Shown: positions 51,205 to 63,965, counted from the first letter of the stretch. The stretch is 64,000 nucleotides of DNA from Trogon surrucura (GCA_020746105.1 CM036617.1:137357845-137421844); one strand, 5' to 3'. Numbers and translations are program-made. The notes: generated by a model not told the origin, from the sequence alone.

Positions 51205-52656
51205 TCACAGAATCACAGAATGTTAGGGATTGGAAGGGACCTCGAAAGATCATCAAGTCCAGTCCCCCTGCCAGAGCAGGAACGCCTAGATAATGCTACA
51301 TAGGAACGTGTCCAGGCAGATCTTGAACGTCTCCAGAGAATAAGACTCCACAACCTCTCTGGGCAGCCTGTTCCAGTGTTCTGTCACCCTCACAGAGAAG
51401 AAGTTTCTTCTCGAGTTTAAGCGGAACCTCTTACGTTCCAGTTTCAGCCCATTACCCCTTGTCCTATCATTGGTTGTCACCGAGAAGAGCCTGGCTCCAT
51501 CCTCGTGACACTCACCGTTGACATATTTATAAACATTAATGAGGTCACCCCTCAGTCTCCTCTTCTCCAAACTAAAGAGCCCCAGCTCCCTCAGCCTTTT
51601 CTTGTAAGGGGGATGCTCCACTCACTTAATCATCCTAATTGCCCTGTGCTGGACTCTCTCCAGCAGTTCCCTGTCTTTCTTGAACTGAGGGGCCCAGAAC
51701 TGGATACAATATTCCAGATGGGGTCTCACCAGGGCAGAGTAGAGGGGAAGGAGAACCTCTCTTGACCTACTAACCACCCCCCTTCTAATACACCCCAGGA
51801 TGCCATTGGCCTTCCTGGCCACAAGGTCACAGTGCTGGCTCATGGTCATCCTGCTGTCCACCAAGACTCCCAGGTCCCTTTCCCCTACACTGCTCTCTAA
51901 TAAGTCATTCCCCAACTTATACTGGAACCTGGGGTTGTTCCTACCCAGATGCAAGACTCTACACTTACCCTTGTTATATTTCATTAAATTTTTCCCCGCC
52001 CAACCCTCCAACCTGTCCAGGTCTCGCTGAATGGCAGCACAGCCTTCTGGCATGTCAGCCACTCCTCCCAGCTTGGTGTCATCAGCAGACTTGCTGATAG
52101 TACTCTCTAGTCCCTCATCCAAGTCATTGATGAATATATTGAATAATATTGGTCCCAGTACCGACCCTTGAGGGACTCCACTGGATACAGGCCTCCAACC
52201 AGACTCTGCCCCATTGACCACGACTCTTTGGCTTCTTCCCCTTAGCCAGTCCACCTCACTACCCAAGAGTCTAGACCACACTTCCTCAGTTTAGCAGCAA
52301 GGATGCTGTGGGAGACTGTGTCAAATGCTTTACTGAAGTCAAGGTAGACCACATCCACCGCTCTGCCATCATCTATCCACCTTGTTATATCCTCGTAAAA
52401 GGCTATGAGGTTAGTCAAGCACGACTTCCCCTTGGTGAAGCCATGTTGACTGTCTCTAATGACCCTCTTATCCCTGATATGCCTTGAGATGGCACCAAGG
52501 ATAAGTCATTCCATCACTTTCCCAGGGATGGAGGTGAGGCTGACTGGTCTATAGTTACCCGGGTCCTCCTTCTTGCCCTTTTTGAAGACGGGAGTGACAC
52601 TTGCTTCCCTCCAGTCCTCAGGCACCTTTCCCATCTCCCAAGACTTGGTAAAGATG
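51205..52656 (-). mobile_element. CR1 LINE, 1.45 kb, 5'-truncated within the RT domain
   Basis: The 3' end is at left: two CACAGAAT octamers and GTTAGGGATTGGAAGGGACC. The rest reads on the minus strand as the ORF2 C-terminus and reverse transcriptase. Similarity ends at about CTTGGTAAAGATGATGT (52,656). It is the longest transposon in the window, typical in being truncated at its 5' end. The 3' UTR and the end of the ORF are complete enough to define the subfamily by search. Confidence 0.93.
51286..52654 (-). pseudogene. CR1 ORF2 reverse transcriptase, C-terminal part, disabled
   Basis: ORF2 of CR1 LINEs encodes an endonuclease and a reverse transcriptase that copies element RNA at a nicked target. 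Only the RT and C-terminal domain remain. In order along the minus strand I see NYRPVSLTS (about 52,555), QHGFTKGKSCL (about 52,440), the motif-A segment YLDFSKAFDT with its catalytic Asp (about 52,347-52,318), [14 protein letters not shown] (about 52,180), an ADD motif in [10 protein letters not shown] (about 52,080), and the C-terminal [18 protein letters not shown] (about 51,590). It is broken by TGA at 52,506-52,508, a small frame-changing indel near 52,245-52,265, and TGA at 51,622-51,624. The residue before ADD is Ser rather than the usual aromatic. The endonuclease is missing entirely, so the copy is inert. Confidence 0.92.
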
Positions 52657-52820
52657 ATGTATTAGTTGCAAACTTTAGTATTTGTGGTATTGGAGGCAAT
52701 GTGTGTGGAAATGCCCTGGTATTTTTATATGTTGAACGATCTGGGAATGCTGAGCTTGTCAAGTGTTTCTGTAGCATACTTTGGCCATCCTTTAACTGTT
52801 TGTGTTGGTAGTCTGCTGAA

Positions 52821-52842
52821 ACAAATACCTTAAGGTATTTGT
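52821..52842. other. 22-bp perfect palindrome
   Basis: The left half ACAAATACCTT is followed immediately by its exact reverse complement AAGGTATTTGT; the pairing stops at the next base on each side. It lies 165 bp from the 5' end of the large CR1. No known factor site fits the whole palindrome. Confidence 0.85.
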
Positions 52843-53955
52843 CAGTCTTTCTCTTAAAGGGATAAGTTAATTAAAATGTTGGTTAAAAGTTCACGGGTCA
52901 AGCAATACCTATAAATCCCGTCTTTTGATGTAACTTTAAATAACAGAGCATTTGTGTGCTCGTATATATCTTTCTGAAAGAGGAAAAAGAAGTTCCATAC
53001 TTCTGCCACAACTGTACTTTCAGAGTACCCATCATTGCCTGTGGTGTGCTTTCTAATGGTGTCTTTTCACTCGAGAAGTTTGCACTTCCTTTACAGTGGA
53101 AAGGCATGCTTCGTTTTTGGCAATCTTCCTAACAGGGCCTAGATTAAGATCTCTGACCTACAGCTGTTGTAAATAGAAGTCTTTTTGTTATAGAGCCTTT
53201 TAAAGTTGTTCTCTTTTTGTGTTAATTGATTAAAATAGTACTGCGTTGGCAAGAGTTCCTCTTGCTAATTGGATAAAATGAAACCACAGGCTAGATACAA
53301 AAATCAACAGTAGAGCTTGTCAGGAAGGTTGACTGTTACTTTGAAGGGTTGTGTTTGCCTGTTCTGGGCATGTCTGTGTGTTCTAGCCCCAAGACTCCTG
53401 AGATTGACATCCTGCTTTACTAGGTCTGTCTGTCTAAGTGTTACAGAACAGATGGTTAATTCAAAAACAAGGGTATTAAAGCTGAGTAGCTAAATCTGAT
53501 GTCCTAAAAATGAGATTGCCAAAACAAGCTGCTGTATTTGATGTAGCTGCTGAGTTGGTCTTTTATTTGATACCCAACCTCAGTCTAATGCCTAAATACA
53601 AAGAGGTTGGTGACTTCAGAGTTTTTTAAATTTTTCTCAGAACTAGAACTTGAAGCATGAAGTTGCTTAAATATTGTAGGACTCCCAGGAGAAAAAAGGC
53701 GTATTTCAAATCCTTTTTTTCTGTGCATATATCACTGTGGTCATGGGTTTTAAAAGTAACAAAGACAAATTGCAGCAGTGGAATAAGGCTGACACCTGAT
53801 TTTTAACTTGCTGTGATTTGCTTTTTTTCTTCTGTTTAGTTGGTCAGTGAAATGAGAAGAAAAAAAAGAAATTGTTAGAAGAAATGATTGTGTTTACTGG
53901 GAAATTCTTTCTCTTCTTGTCAACAAATGGGATAGATAATTTAAAACAGGTGTTC

Positions 53956-53992
53956 TAGAAAAGACCTTTAGATCATCTAATCTGACCTGCAC
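53956..53992 (-). mobile_element. probable ancient CR1-type fragment
   Basis: TAGAAAAGACCTTTAGATCA followed by TCTAATCTGACCTGCAC resembles the antisense 3' region of old amniote CR1 families (GACC..T..GATCATCTA.TCTGACCT). No octamer tail is preserved. The assignment rests on a short match. Confidence 0.5.
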
Positions 53993-54152
53993 ACGACAGA
54001 TCTGAGTTATCTCTGGACTGGGCCTAATAACAAATGAATTTACACATGTGTGCTAATAGAAAAGGAATTAAAGCATTTATTTTCTGGATTCATTCTGTTG
54101 GGATTATGTCTTAGGGACATCATTTTACACTAACTTACTTTCCTGCTTTCAG

Positions 54153-54354
54153 ATGAAACAGATGAGCAGACTTGATGCTGTTTATCGCAGCCCCTGGTGT
54201 TTAAAATACTTCTATGAGCTGTTGGAAGTTATAGTCACATTTCAGAAATCTCTTGACTTTGCAATCCATTTTCTTGTGGTAGATTAAGAATTGGATCTTA
54301 AGAGAGTTGTGTGTGTGACTTGGAAAGTTATTTTTCACTAAATGATGCTGTAAG
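54153..54354 (+). other. candidate internal (UTR-type) exon, unproven
   Basis: Upstream, CACTAACTTACTTTCCTGCT followed by TTCAG (ending 54,152) gives a branch-point consensus CTAAC about 20 nt before the AG and a pyrimidine tract. Downstream, GTAAG|GTGAGC at 54,354/54,355 is a good donor. The exon would begin with ATG and hold a 44-codon ORF (MKQMSRLDAVY...) ending at TAA 54,285-54,287. All other frames close quickly, so it could only be a non-coding or alternative 5' UTR exon. There is no homology evidence. Confidence 0.25.
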
Positions 54355-57300
54355 GTGAGCTATTTTTTCGGAACGGTTTATCTTGAATTGTAATGCATGA
54401 CCTAAGTAGTTTGATCACTGCATAAAAGTTGGAGAAAGCAATGAAATTATTTGTGTGTGCTTCTCCTTTGATAAATGCCTTACAGTTAAAAAATTTCATG
54501 CTTTCAAGTCCATTTGCTTTTGCCTTTTTTTTTTTTTTAATGTTTAACTCTGCATGAAAGCTGTCCGGCAAGCAGGTGGAAACAAAATCTTTCCATCTGT
54601 TCAATTTACACTGCAGGTTTTGAGGGCAGAATTTACTTGTTGGGTGAGAATCTCAAATTTTTGTGGGATAGCCTGTTTGCTGTAGAGAGGGTATGGCTTT
54701 GCTTGGCTGCAGTTTTAAGTGCTAGGTGAAATCTTGATTTCCATGGGGCTTTTTGGCTTTTCTTAGAAGAATGAATTGGTTTGGGTTCTTCTTAAATTTG
54801 GCTTCTCCTAATTGGCCTCAAAACATTTATTTTGGGGATTTCAGCAGCTCCATTGAAGCTATTGGCCATATCCTCAAGCTTCTGGAAGTGATGGTCTTGA
54901 AAAGAGGAGTCATTTGAAATAGTGTCTATTTATCTGCTAATCTGTGATTAGAGCATAGGGTTAGATATTCAAGTTCTTGCTCACAGCTTGAAATGGCTCC
55001 TTCAAACCTGTTGAAGAACAAAGTTCATGAACTAGAGGAAACCTTGGGGAAGATTGGAGAAAGCAATAGGGAAGAAACTGGCAGAGGCACCGAAGTGTCT
55101 GAGAGCAGATGCAGTGTTGTCATCAGTTGCAAAATCAGTGTAAATACTTCCAGAAAATTACTCTTCCTCTGCTGTTGCCAAACACAAGGAACAGGAACCA
55201 TAAATACCATTGGCGAATTGTTTTAACTGCCAGCGAGCATCCTGCAGTTGTAATCAACAAGTTGGAATCTCCCTTGCAGCGCTGGGCAGTGACTGCTGTG
55301 GAAGCACTGCAGTAGTGGTGATAGCATGCACCTTTTGGGGGTTTGCCTAAAGACGATGGATTTTTACAGTTTAAAAAACCTTGCAGTTCTGTTTTTGTGC
55401 TTTTCTGGTGGGTCATATCAGCAATAAACATGAGATTTTTCTTTTCTCCACTGTTCATGGTTGTTTTGTATGGTACAACTTTGCTGTTTTAGTGTGATTC
55501 AGCATTGGGCTGTAAAACCGTTCAATATATATTACCATTGCATAACTAGTAACGGATCTGTCTTCCCTAAATGCACAGTTTTTGGATGCTGTCATGTTTA
55601 TAAAATGTGTCTGACTGGCTGCCACTAAATTGACCACTATCGTACATGGTTTATAAGGCGATGGGTAGCCCTAGATGAGAATGAGGAGCCACAAGGCAGG
55701 CTGAGTTACTAGATCACTAATATATGTGGCATCTCTGTCTCTCTTGATCCCTTGTTTACCCAGGAAAATGAATGTTAAGAGTAGAGAGTTTTCAGTTCTG
55801 AAATATATGTTTGTACTGATCCAAATTCCATTTCCATGGAAACTGGAAGTTTAGTACTCTCACTTGTCAACTTCAGCTGCTGCCTGGCTTTGGGGAGACT
55901 AAATTGTTCCCTTACACTAAACCTTTCAGAATCGAGAGTCATATTGGTATATTAGCACCACATATTTTGTGGAGACTGAGAAATTTTAACTATAAGTAAT
56001 TCACGCATTTGAATTCTGAGAGATGCTTAATTTTAACTCCTTGCAGATCAGATAACTACATGTTCAGAGCTCATGCCAGGCTATCTAATTGCCAAATTGT
56101 CGTGTACATAATGTACAAGATCATAGTTTGTATAACGATGAGGAAGTAGTTTCCTCATTGTAGTGTATAGTTTTACAGATTTATGAAGCAAACCCAATTC
56201 CTTTATTAGACTGTGCAGTAAATGCAGATGTCCTCCTTTGCCTTGTACCAGCCATGGCCTGCTGTGCACACATCAGCTACAGCAACCACTTACACCTGAA
56301 GACATGATGAATCTGCACTCTAAGTGACCCTGGGGCTCAGCTGCACCACTGCATTCTGAAAATTTTCTGAGCTCTGGTTATGCTCTTGCCAGCAAGATGG
56401 AGCTCCCAGGTCTGGGCTGTGTGGAGTTTATAATGGCAGAATGGCTGTTGCCAAATGGTTGCTCAGTAAATGTTCTCCTTTTTGGGAAGGTAGCTTCTCT
56501 GTTCTTGAAGCTTTGACTGGTTAAAGTGAGACTATTTTTTCCTATCACTTAGAGCTGCTGTGGGGAACATGATAATCACTGCAATTACTGTTTGAAAACA
56601 AGTACTGTTTATGGATTGGCACCTCTGTTTCTGTAGCTTGTACTATTCACTTACACTGTGTCATGTTCTTGTACGCTAAAGTATATTGAGTGTATGGGGA
56701 AAGAGCATTATTGGAGATTTGTAGCCAGAAATTTGTTTGCTTACTCTGTTTGTGTAAAACAGTGCTGTAGTAGTGCCTATGTGGGCTGTTAATTCTGTTT
56801 GGGTCCTGATTCTGCTTGTAGAACGGCTTCACCAGAAACACTGGTTCCAGTTTGGCTTTCACAGGTGCATTAAACTTCACATCCTCTTCTCTGTAGGTTG
56901 TATTTGAGGCTTAAAATATTGGGTTTTCAGTCAGGGCAGGTGTCCTCCTTCCATGTAGGTGATGTATTCTGTGAGCACAACTGGCCTGCAGGCTGTCCTG
57001 GATGTATATGAACAGAAACAAGGTTGTAGAAAGAGCTCTTCTCTTTTGTGTGTGCAGTAGTACGGTGTTTCAAAGAAGATAAAGTGTTTTGGTAGGTAAA
57101 TAACATTTAAACTTTCAACTTTGTAAATAAGCTACAGCAAGGTGCCATTTTGATTTCAAAATATAAGCAAAGTGGTTCAGAAGCAATACCTGAGACTTTA
57201 ACTTCACAGAGGTCTCCCAAACGTTTAAGAAAAATTTATTTTCAATTAAGAGCTTTAAATTTATTTTGTACATTTTGGGGTTTCTTTTATCTGACAGAAG

Positions 57301-58105
57301 TATCAGTTTGTTTATTGGTATTTTTCCTTTAATGTTTGTGAGCTCGATAAACTAAGTATCACAAGTGAAAAGGGAGAATAATTTCGTTTGGTCGTGCTTT
57401 TCTGTTGTGAGCTGAAATCTTCTGAAGATCTGTCTTCCTTCCAAGACTCCCTTTTTAATTCCAGATTTCAGTGTACTTCCTAGTTTAGGTGCAATATTAG
57501 GTGGATTGTTTGAGGAGGTTGTCTTGGGAACATGCAGCATCGTTGCTGTGATGGCCTTGTCCATCATCTCTTGAGGTAGGAGGTTCCAGGTTCATTCTAA
57601 AATATGGGGTGCTCTTCCCCTGCTCCGATGGCTGGGATTCAATTGGAATTTGCCAATGTCGAGTCAGGAGCTGGTAGCAAAGAAGACATGCCTTTTTCTT
57701 AGATACAGGGTTGGAGTAGAAAGAGCCAGATATAACCATAATTAATTCAGTTGCTACCTGTCAAGACTTAAATGTAACCAAGAAATCTTGGCTATTTGTA
57801 TTAAAAAGTTTGCCTTCTGTTTGAAAGGTGTTGCCATAATGATTATTTGGCAAGGACTTTTGCTGTCTGTTCCAGCAGACAGTAAAGCTAAAGACAAGTT
57901 TTAAGAAGGTACACTCCCAAACTACCTGCAGCTAAATGCAGAAATATTAAGTAACCCATTGGAGCTTCTAATCTTCTTGAAAATGTACTGGAAGAGGCGC
58001 TTTAACATACAAAAATCATTTTGTCCTGATGATGTTTCTTATCCTCCATGTGAATTTAAATGAATAAATATCAAAACCTCAGGTAAAGTTAAGCACAGCT
58101 TCTTG

Positions 58106-58222
58106 TCCCTGGAGGTATTTGAACAGTGTTTTGATCTGATATTTAGGGCCATGCTTTAGTAGTGACCTGATATTGCTAGGGTAATGGTCTCTTCCAACCC
58201 AAGAGATTCTGTAATTCTTTGT
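58106..58222 (+). mobile_element. CR1 LINE 3'-end fragment
   Basis: TCCCTGGAGGTATTTGAACA then, about 65 bp later, GGTCTCTTCCAACCCAAGAG and a diverged tail ATTCTGTAATTCTTTG. This matches the sense CR1 3' end (CCCTGGAGGTATTCAA ... CCTTCCAACCC ... ATTCTGTG) with considerable decay. Confidence 0.8.
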
Positions 58223-61200
58223 GTGTAGCAGGTGTTACTTAAAGGACCAAGCCAGAAAATCTTGTGTGTCCAGTCAGGCAATTATTCAGGTGCTGCTTAT
58301 CTGAGTGAAGAGGTTATTCAGCTGCTTGTTTCATACCTGGTGTCTCACTTCTCCCATGATTGCTTGACTTGTCTCCACTTGAATAGCTTACAAATCTAAA
58401 TAAAAAATGAAACTAAAATCAAAGCCAGAAAAAGATGAGTATTATTGCATTGTGTGATGCATGTGGATTTTAACTAAATGATTCAAATCTTCTGAAGTTT
58501 TGTTCTTATAATGAGTGGGACTACTCCTATGTTTTTCTCACTGAAAATGATTTTCTTTTTATGTCTGTGTTGTACAGTAGTCATAGAGCTTGACCATAAC
58601 ACACTATGTTTACCAGGGGTTTTATTATTTATGTTTTGCTCACTGGATGTAGAAAGCTAAGATGCAGGTAAACAACTTCAAAAATGCTGAACTTTTTTTC
58701 CCATTTTTTCCGTTTCCATGTGCTGTGTCTAGATAATAGACATAAACGTAATTATATATAAATAAGATAATCGGGTTTCTGGTACTATTAGTCAGTTGTT
58801 GATACCTGTAAGGAGCTATCTCTTTCATCCAGTATCTAAGAGCTAAAATTCTGATTCACGTCATTCTTGAATGTAATTTGCTTACCAATAGTCACACTAC
58901 TTACATTATTCTATTTATTTTTAGAAGGCTCAAGGAGTTATGTTGTAATTGAATTACTGTGAAGAGTGGTCTGATCCATTATCTAGCACATACTCAGTCC
59001 TGGTCAAATGGCTTTTAATGGCATTAAATAACCTCATTAGTATTGGGAATACAGATGTGTTCCCTAGAATCACTGTTAAGAATCCCAAGCACAGAAAAAG
59101 CTAACAGCATCTCATAGTCTAGTATTGTAACACAGGTAAATGCAGAGGAAAGCACTCAAGCTGCTCTGGGTCAAACATTTGGATGTTCTATCCCTGAGCT
59201 TGTACTTGACTGTAACTGATTTTACTTTGTATGAGGACTTCATGCACTGCACTGTTAAGGAAAGCAGACAAAACGAGAAAGCTCATTCATATCTCCTATA
59301 TTTCTCTTGAACATGTGCAAATGTTGGTAGTGGCAGACTTGCAGTTGTATTTGCTTTCAGAAGAAAGTGGCAGCTTCAACTCTTATGTTTAAGAGAAGAA
59401 AAGCTTTTGCTGAAGACAGTAACACCAATTAATTCACATCTTGGATTAGAAAACTAGTTTTGTCTTGGTGTCTTAACTCTAAATCCTATGTTTCTAAAAC
59501 TTGTGTAGACCATAAACCATGCTATGAAAATGACTTTTGGTTGGCTTTTCAACTGATACGCGTAAGACGACAATTCTGAAGTCCTTAGAATAGTAATAGT
59601 GGTTGGTTTATGAGCATATTTAGATGATGGATTTCCCCTGCACCCATTCATGACAATGTACACTTCTGTGTGTGTAGTTCCAGATTTATTTTGGGCAACA
59701 TGTATTTAATGTAGTTGATCCTATTAATCAACCACCTTGCTGCAAATGATACTTCCTTTTTGTTGTTGTTTTCAATGTGAAATATTCATAGACCTTAATA
59801 GTGATACCAAGTCACTGCTTCCTTTGTTCTTCTCCTTCATAGGGCATACGGATCTGGGATTTGCCTTTCTGTAACTTCGTTGTAACTTGTCTACTGGGGT
59901 GCTTCATATTTGCTTTCACATGATGCAGCAAAGACCAGCAATATTGATTCTGTACCTTGAAGGGATAACTGATTCTATGTGTATCTTATGTAGCACTGAA
60001 CTGGATAGCATGGGAATAAAATATTTCATTTCTTCCTTTCTAGAGCAACAACTAAAATAAGGTGAATGATGAACAAATCCTGTTTTGTGGTTTATCCAAT
60101 GAGCCATTTAGCATACCAATAGATACATCTTCCACGTTTTTTCAATAGCTGGCATCTGGTTTAAAGACTGACATACTCTATATGCTGCCCAGCATTTTGC
60201 ACGTTTTAGATTTAATTTGTTCTTTATTTTGTTCTGCCTTCAACTTGCTTAACGAATTCCCAGAATAGCCATGGGAAAGGATATGTGTGCTTGTCCAAGA
60301 CACCTCATATGTATGGCCTTGAAGACTGGCGTTGCAGTTTGTGAAAGGCAGCTCTGCAAGTTAAGAATTAACTGTTTCACAGTTTCAGTGATCATGGAGA
60401 TCTGTGTCCTGACAACACTGCTGAGGTGTATTTTGTGACAAACATTTCAGTTACCTTCTCCAACTTGGTCTCTGGTGACCTTTCCAGTAAGAGAATAGCA
60501 TCGCTTTCCTGCATCTTCCAATTTCTATGGCCTTCTCCAGAACATTGCAAGGTTCTCAGGTTGGTTTTAGTTGAAGTTTTTTGTTTTAGGTATGTGTTAT
60601 TGCTGCAGTTTTAAATGAGAATAGGTGGTGGTCTGTGTATAGGAGGAACTTCCCAAACTCTGCGTTCAGTCTAGTTCTCGTGTTTCTTTTTGAATAAAAC
60701 ATGCACAAGAGGGTTTCTGGATACATCGCTTTATTTTGGTGAATGGATTTTGATTCTGCATGATGCAATGTAAGAAAATATTTGTGAGGGGAAATGATTG
60801 TGTCAGGTGTGTATTACCCTTCAGGTTCCCCTCTGAGGCTGCCGTCTATGCTTCAGACTTTGTCTGTGGCAAACCTGCTGCTATGAAAAAGGGCTTTTCT
60901 AGGACATAAGATGCCACAGTATTAAATAGTGTGGATTTGTTGTGAGTGCATGTAAATTATATTAATATATTTCAGCTAGCCATAATGTCCAATAGATGAT
61001 GTATTCTTGTAGTCAGTCTTGTTTTTATTGTGTTACCCAGGTCATGTAAACCAATTTCAATTAATGTTGGTTAGGATAACTTTTCAGTTGGATTGCTACC
61101 AGCTTACTACGCTGGCAGTACTACTGCAAAAATGAAGTAACTGTTGGTCTGTTAAAAGCAAACTGCAAGGAAAATTCTGTTTTAAATGCATTTCAAACAT

Positions 61201-61983
61201 TTGTTTATTAACAATTATGTAACAGTGTATTAATATTTACTGATTAACACTGCAGCTTTGGTAGCTTGGAAGGCTTCACTCTGAAACTTTAATTTTTTTA
61301 ATTGATTTTTTTTTTACTTTTAAATTTTGTTTCCAAGAATCAGACATTATGAGGTTTGAGTTTTATATTTTTGCATGGTGGGGTTTTTTTTATGTGTGAA
61401 TATGGTAACTTAGTGAAATATCTTACCTATATAATCTCTTTTTTAATATAGAGTTCTGGAGGTGACTGAACTGTTTTTGTTTTTTTTTTTTTCCCTGTAT
61501 TATTTCAGTCTTAAAAATACTTTGTGTAACGAAAGTAATTGTGTGATGATCTTCGGTTACTTTTTACAAAATCTGATAATTCCTCTCATACAAGATATTA
61601 AGTCCTATGCAAAGTGTGTGCTTTCCTTCATCAAATTGATCTCAAGGGCAAGAAGGACAAAAACATGACTGAAATAGAGAAATAAGATTTACATTTTCAA
61701 ATGAAAAAGACCAAAACAAACACAAAAAAAAGCCAACCCAAAACCATGCTGTTCTAAAATGTATCTGAGACATTAAAGCAAATAATGATGTCCAGGCATA
61801 TTAATGCTGGTCAGGTTTGATATTTTCTCCTCTGCTACACAACAACCATAGATAACACTTGTTGCTCCTAATCCTCATCGCTGTTGGATGTAGCCTTAAA
61901 ATAGCTGCTTCTTTTGAAGATCTGGACTACTTAAAGTTTTATTTCCTTTCTGGGAGGTTTTCTGTTGAAACTAAAAAGTAATG

Positions 61984-62235
61984 TTACACTCTGCTGTTGG
62001 CTGGATGGCTGCTGAGAAGGCACAGCATGTGCGAGCCAGCATCCAGTGTGTGGGGAAGAGGGTGGGCCTCCCAATGTATTTTGCTGAAGACCTTGATTTT
62101 AAAACCATCTCTTTCCTTAATTGAAAGTTGTTCTGGGTTGTAGAACACCTTGCTGTTGAGGTGAACTCCCCTCCTCTGCTCTATCCAGGAGTGCATGGCT
62201 TCCCTGATGTCACTGGGGGTGCCTGATGTCACTGG
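61984..62235 (-). other. GC-richer island with an 82-codon minus frame, unidentified
   Basis: In AT-rich intronic DNA this patch has an open minus-strand frame without a domain I recognise, and it begins at GTG just after an in-frame TAG. At its right end the 14-mer CCTGATGTCACTGG occurs twice (62,203-62,216 and 62,222-62,235), each copy holding a CRE-like TGATGTCAC. It could be an old processed fragment, an unrecognised repeat or chance. I do not call a gene. Confidence 0.25.
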
Positions 62236-62531
62236 CGCCTCCTATCTGCCTACGGAATGCTTGAAGAAAAACTAGTTTCTGCCCTCTGCAAATATAACCA
62301 ACACAGTGGGGTGAAGTTGCATGCTCTCTGTGTGATACGTACAAGCTAAAGTTTGGTCTTGGATTTGGTGGTGCGTTTGTGCGTTTTTTTTTCCTTTTGT
62401 GTGTGTGCAGTGTTTGTAAAAGCTGTCTGTCAGCTATTAATTTTTTTTTCCTAGCAGTCTATTACTTGTGGTAGGGGAAGACTTGCGCCTGAAAAAGCTG
62501 GAAAGAGACTATGCTCTGAGCAGTGTCTCTG

Positions 62532-62877
62532 GGGGAACCTTATTAACTGCCTTCCAGTACCTGAAGGGAACCTACAGAAAGGCTGGAAAAGGACTTTTTA
62601 CAAGTGTCCAGCGATAGGACCAGGGGAAAAGGATTTAAATGAAAGAATAGGTTTAGATTGGATCTTAGGAAGAAATTCTTCGGTATGAGGGTGGCAAGAC
62701 TCTGGACTAGATTTCCCAGAGAGGTTGTGGATTCCCCCTCCCTGGAGATATTCAAGGCCAGGTTGGATGAGACCTTGAGCAACTTGGTCTAGTCAAGGAT
62801 ATCCGTGCCCATGGCAGGGAGATTGGATTAGATGATCTCTGAGGTCACTTCCAACATAAGACATTCTGTGATTCTAA
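62532..62877 (+). mobile_element. CR1 LINE 3' portion
   Basis: Sense-strand CR1: TGCCTTCCAGTACCTGAAGG, AAAGGCTGGAAAAGGACTTT, CCCTGGAGATATTCAAGGCC, GATTGGATTAGATGATCTCT, ending ACATTCTGTGATTCTAATG. It comprises the last part of ORF2 and the 3' UTR, about 345 bp, 5'-truncated. The ORF2 frame is degraded, and the open minus frame across it is a shadow. Confidence 0.92.
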
Positions 62878-63965
62878 TGCAGTCTGTGTAGTACAGATTT
62901 GAAAGCTAGTACTCGTGCATTGCTTTGATTGTTGCTTGTTTTCCTCTCACTTCACTCCTATGAAGGTTTTGTAAAATCTGATTGAATGCTTTGTCAACTA
63001 TGTTTTTCTAGTAGTTTTGCAAGAAATAGTAGCTTTCCTGTGGTAATATTATACGTACAGAATTACTTGACAGCTACTTGGCCTTTTTATCTCTTCTTTT
63101 TCTTATAGTCATGCCTGCCTTGCATATCTGGACTAATGCAAAGAACAATTATTTACAGTGTTCTGGAAAGAAATTTGGCAAAAAAAGAGCTAGTACTGAC
63201 CTAAGTTGTTGGACTTCTTTTTATTTTATATTTTGTAGCAAAATGTTTTATGTCAAATGATGGTTGCAGGTTAAAATTGCTTCTGCCCAACAGTGTATAC
63301 TTTCTTTAGCACAGAGCAACCGATTGGCAAGTCAAGATCATTAAATAGTGCTGTTGTCCTTGCAGCTGGCTTGTAGAACCTTACTCCAAAAGTTTCAGTT
63401 AAACTCTGATATTAGAACTATAGAGAAGTCTCAACACAGTTGGTGCTATGGCAGAAAGCCACCTTCCATTCTACAGTATGGAATTATTTAACTGTAGTTT
63501 ATCAGGTGAAAAATCAATTTTTGTTGCTTCTGTCTGCAAAGAGAACACTTATTCATTGCAGCTGAATTTAATATGTGAAACTGGTGTATTATAAAAAGAG
63601 CTGTAGATTGATAGTTTTCTTATTTGTGGAGCTGAATAAAATTTTCATTGCTGTAGATGTATTTCTTTAGACAGTCTTTTCAGTTGGAAAGAACTCTCAC
63701 ATCTTCCAGGGTTTATAAACAGCAGTAACTAGTAAAGATGTTTGAATGTTGGATTTAACTCGGACAATTAAGACATCCTTCATGTATTGAAAGTAGTCCA
63801 TTTTCTAGCTGTGAAGTGATATTTTCACTTAATGTTTGGTTAATCTTAAACTGTGTAAATATACTTTAAAGCTTACTGTAACCATGATAAGTCAAATAAG
63901 TGAGTGAATTCTTAACATAATACTTAATCCTTCATATTAGTAATTGAGTTGTAGCTTTTACTCCT

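Noticed and set aside
62543-62782. 79-codon minus frame
   Set aside because: It is the antisense shadow of the plus-strand CR1 at 62,532-62,877.
63078-63260. Acceptor-like run CTTCTTTTTCTTATAG with a 60-codon frame
   Set aside because: No convincing donor follows and the frame has no recognisable domain.
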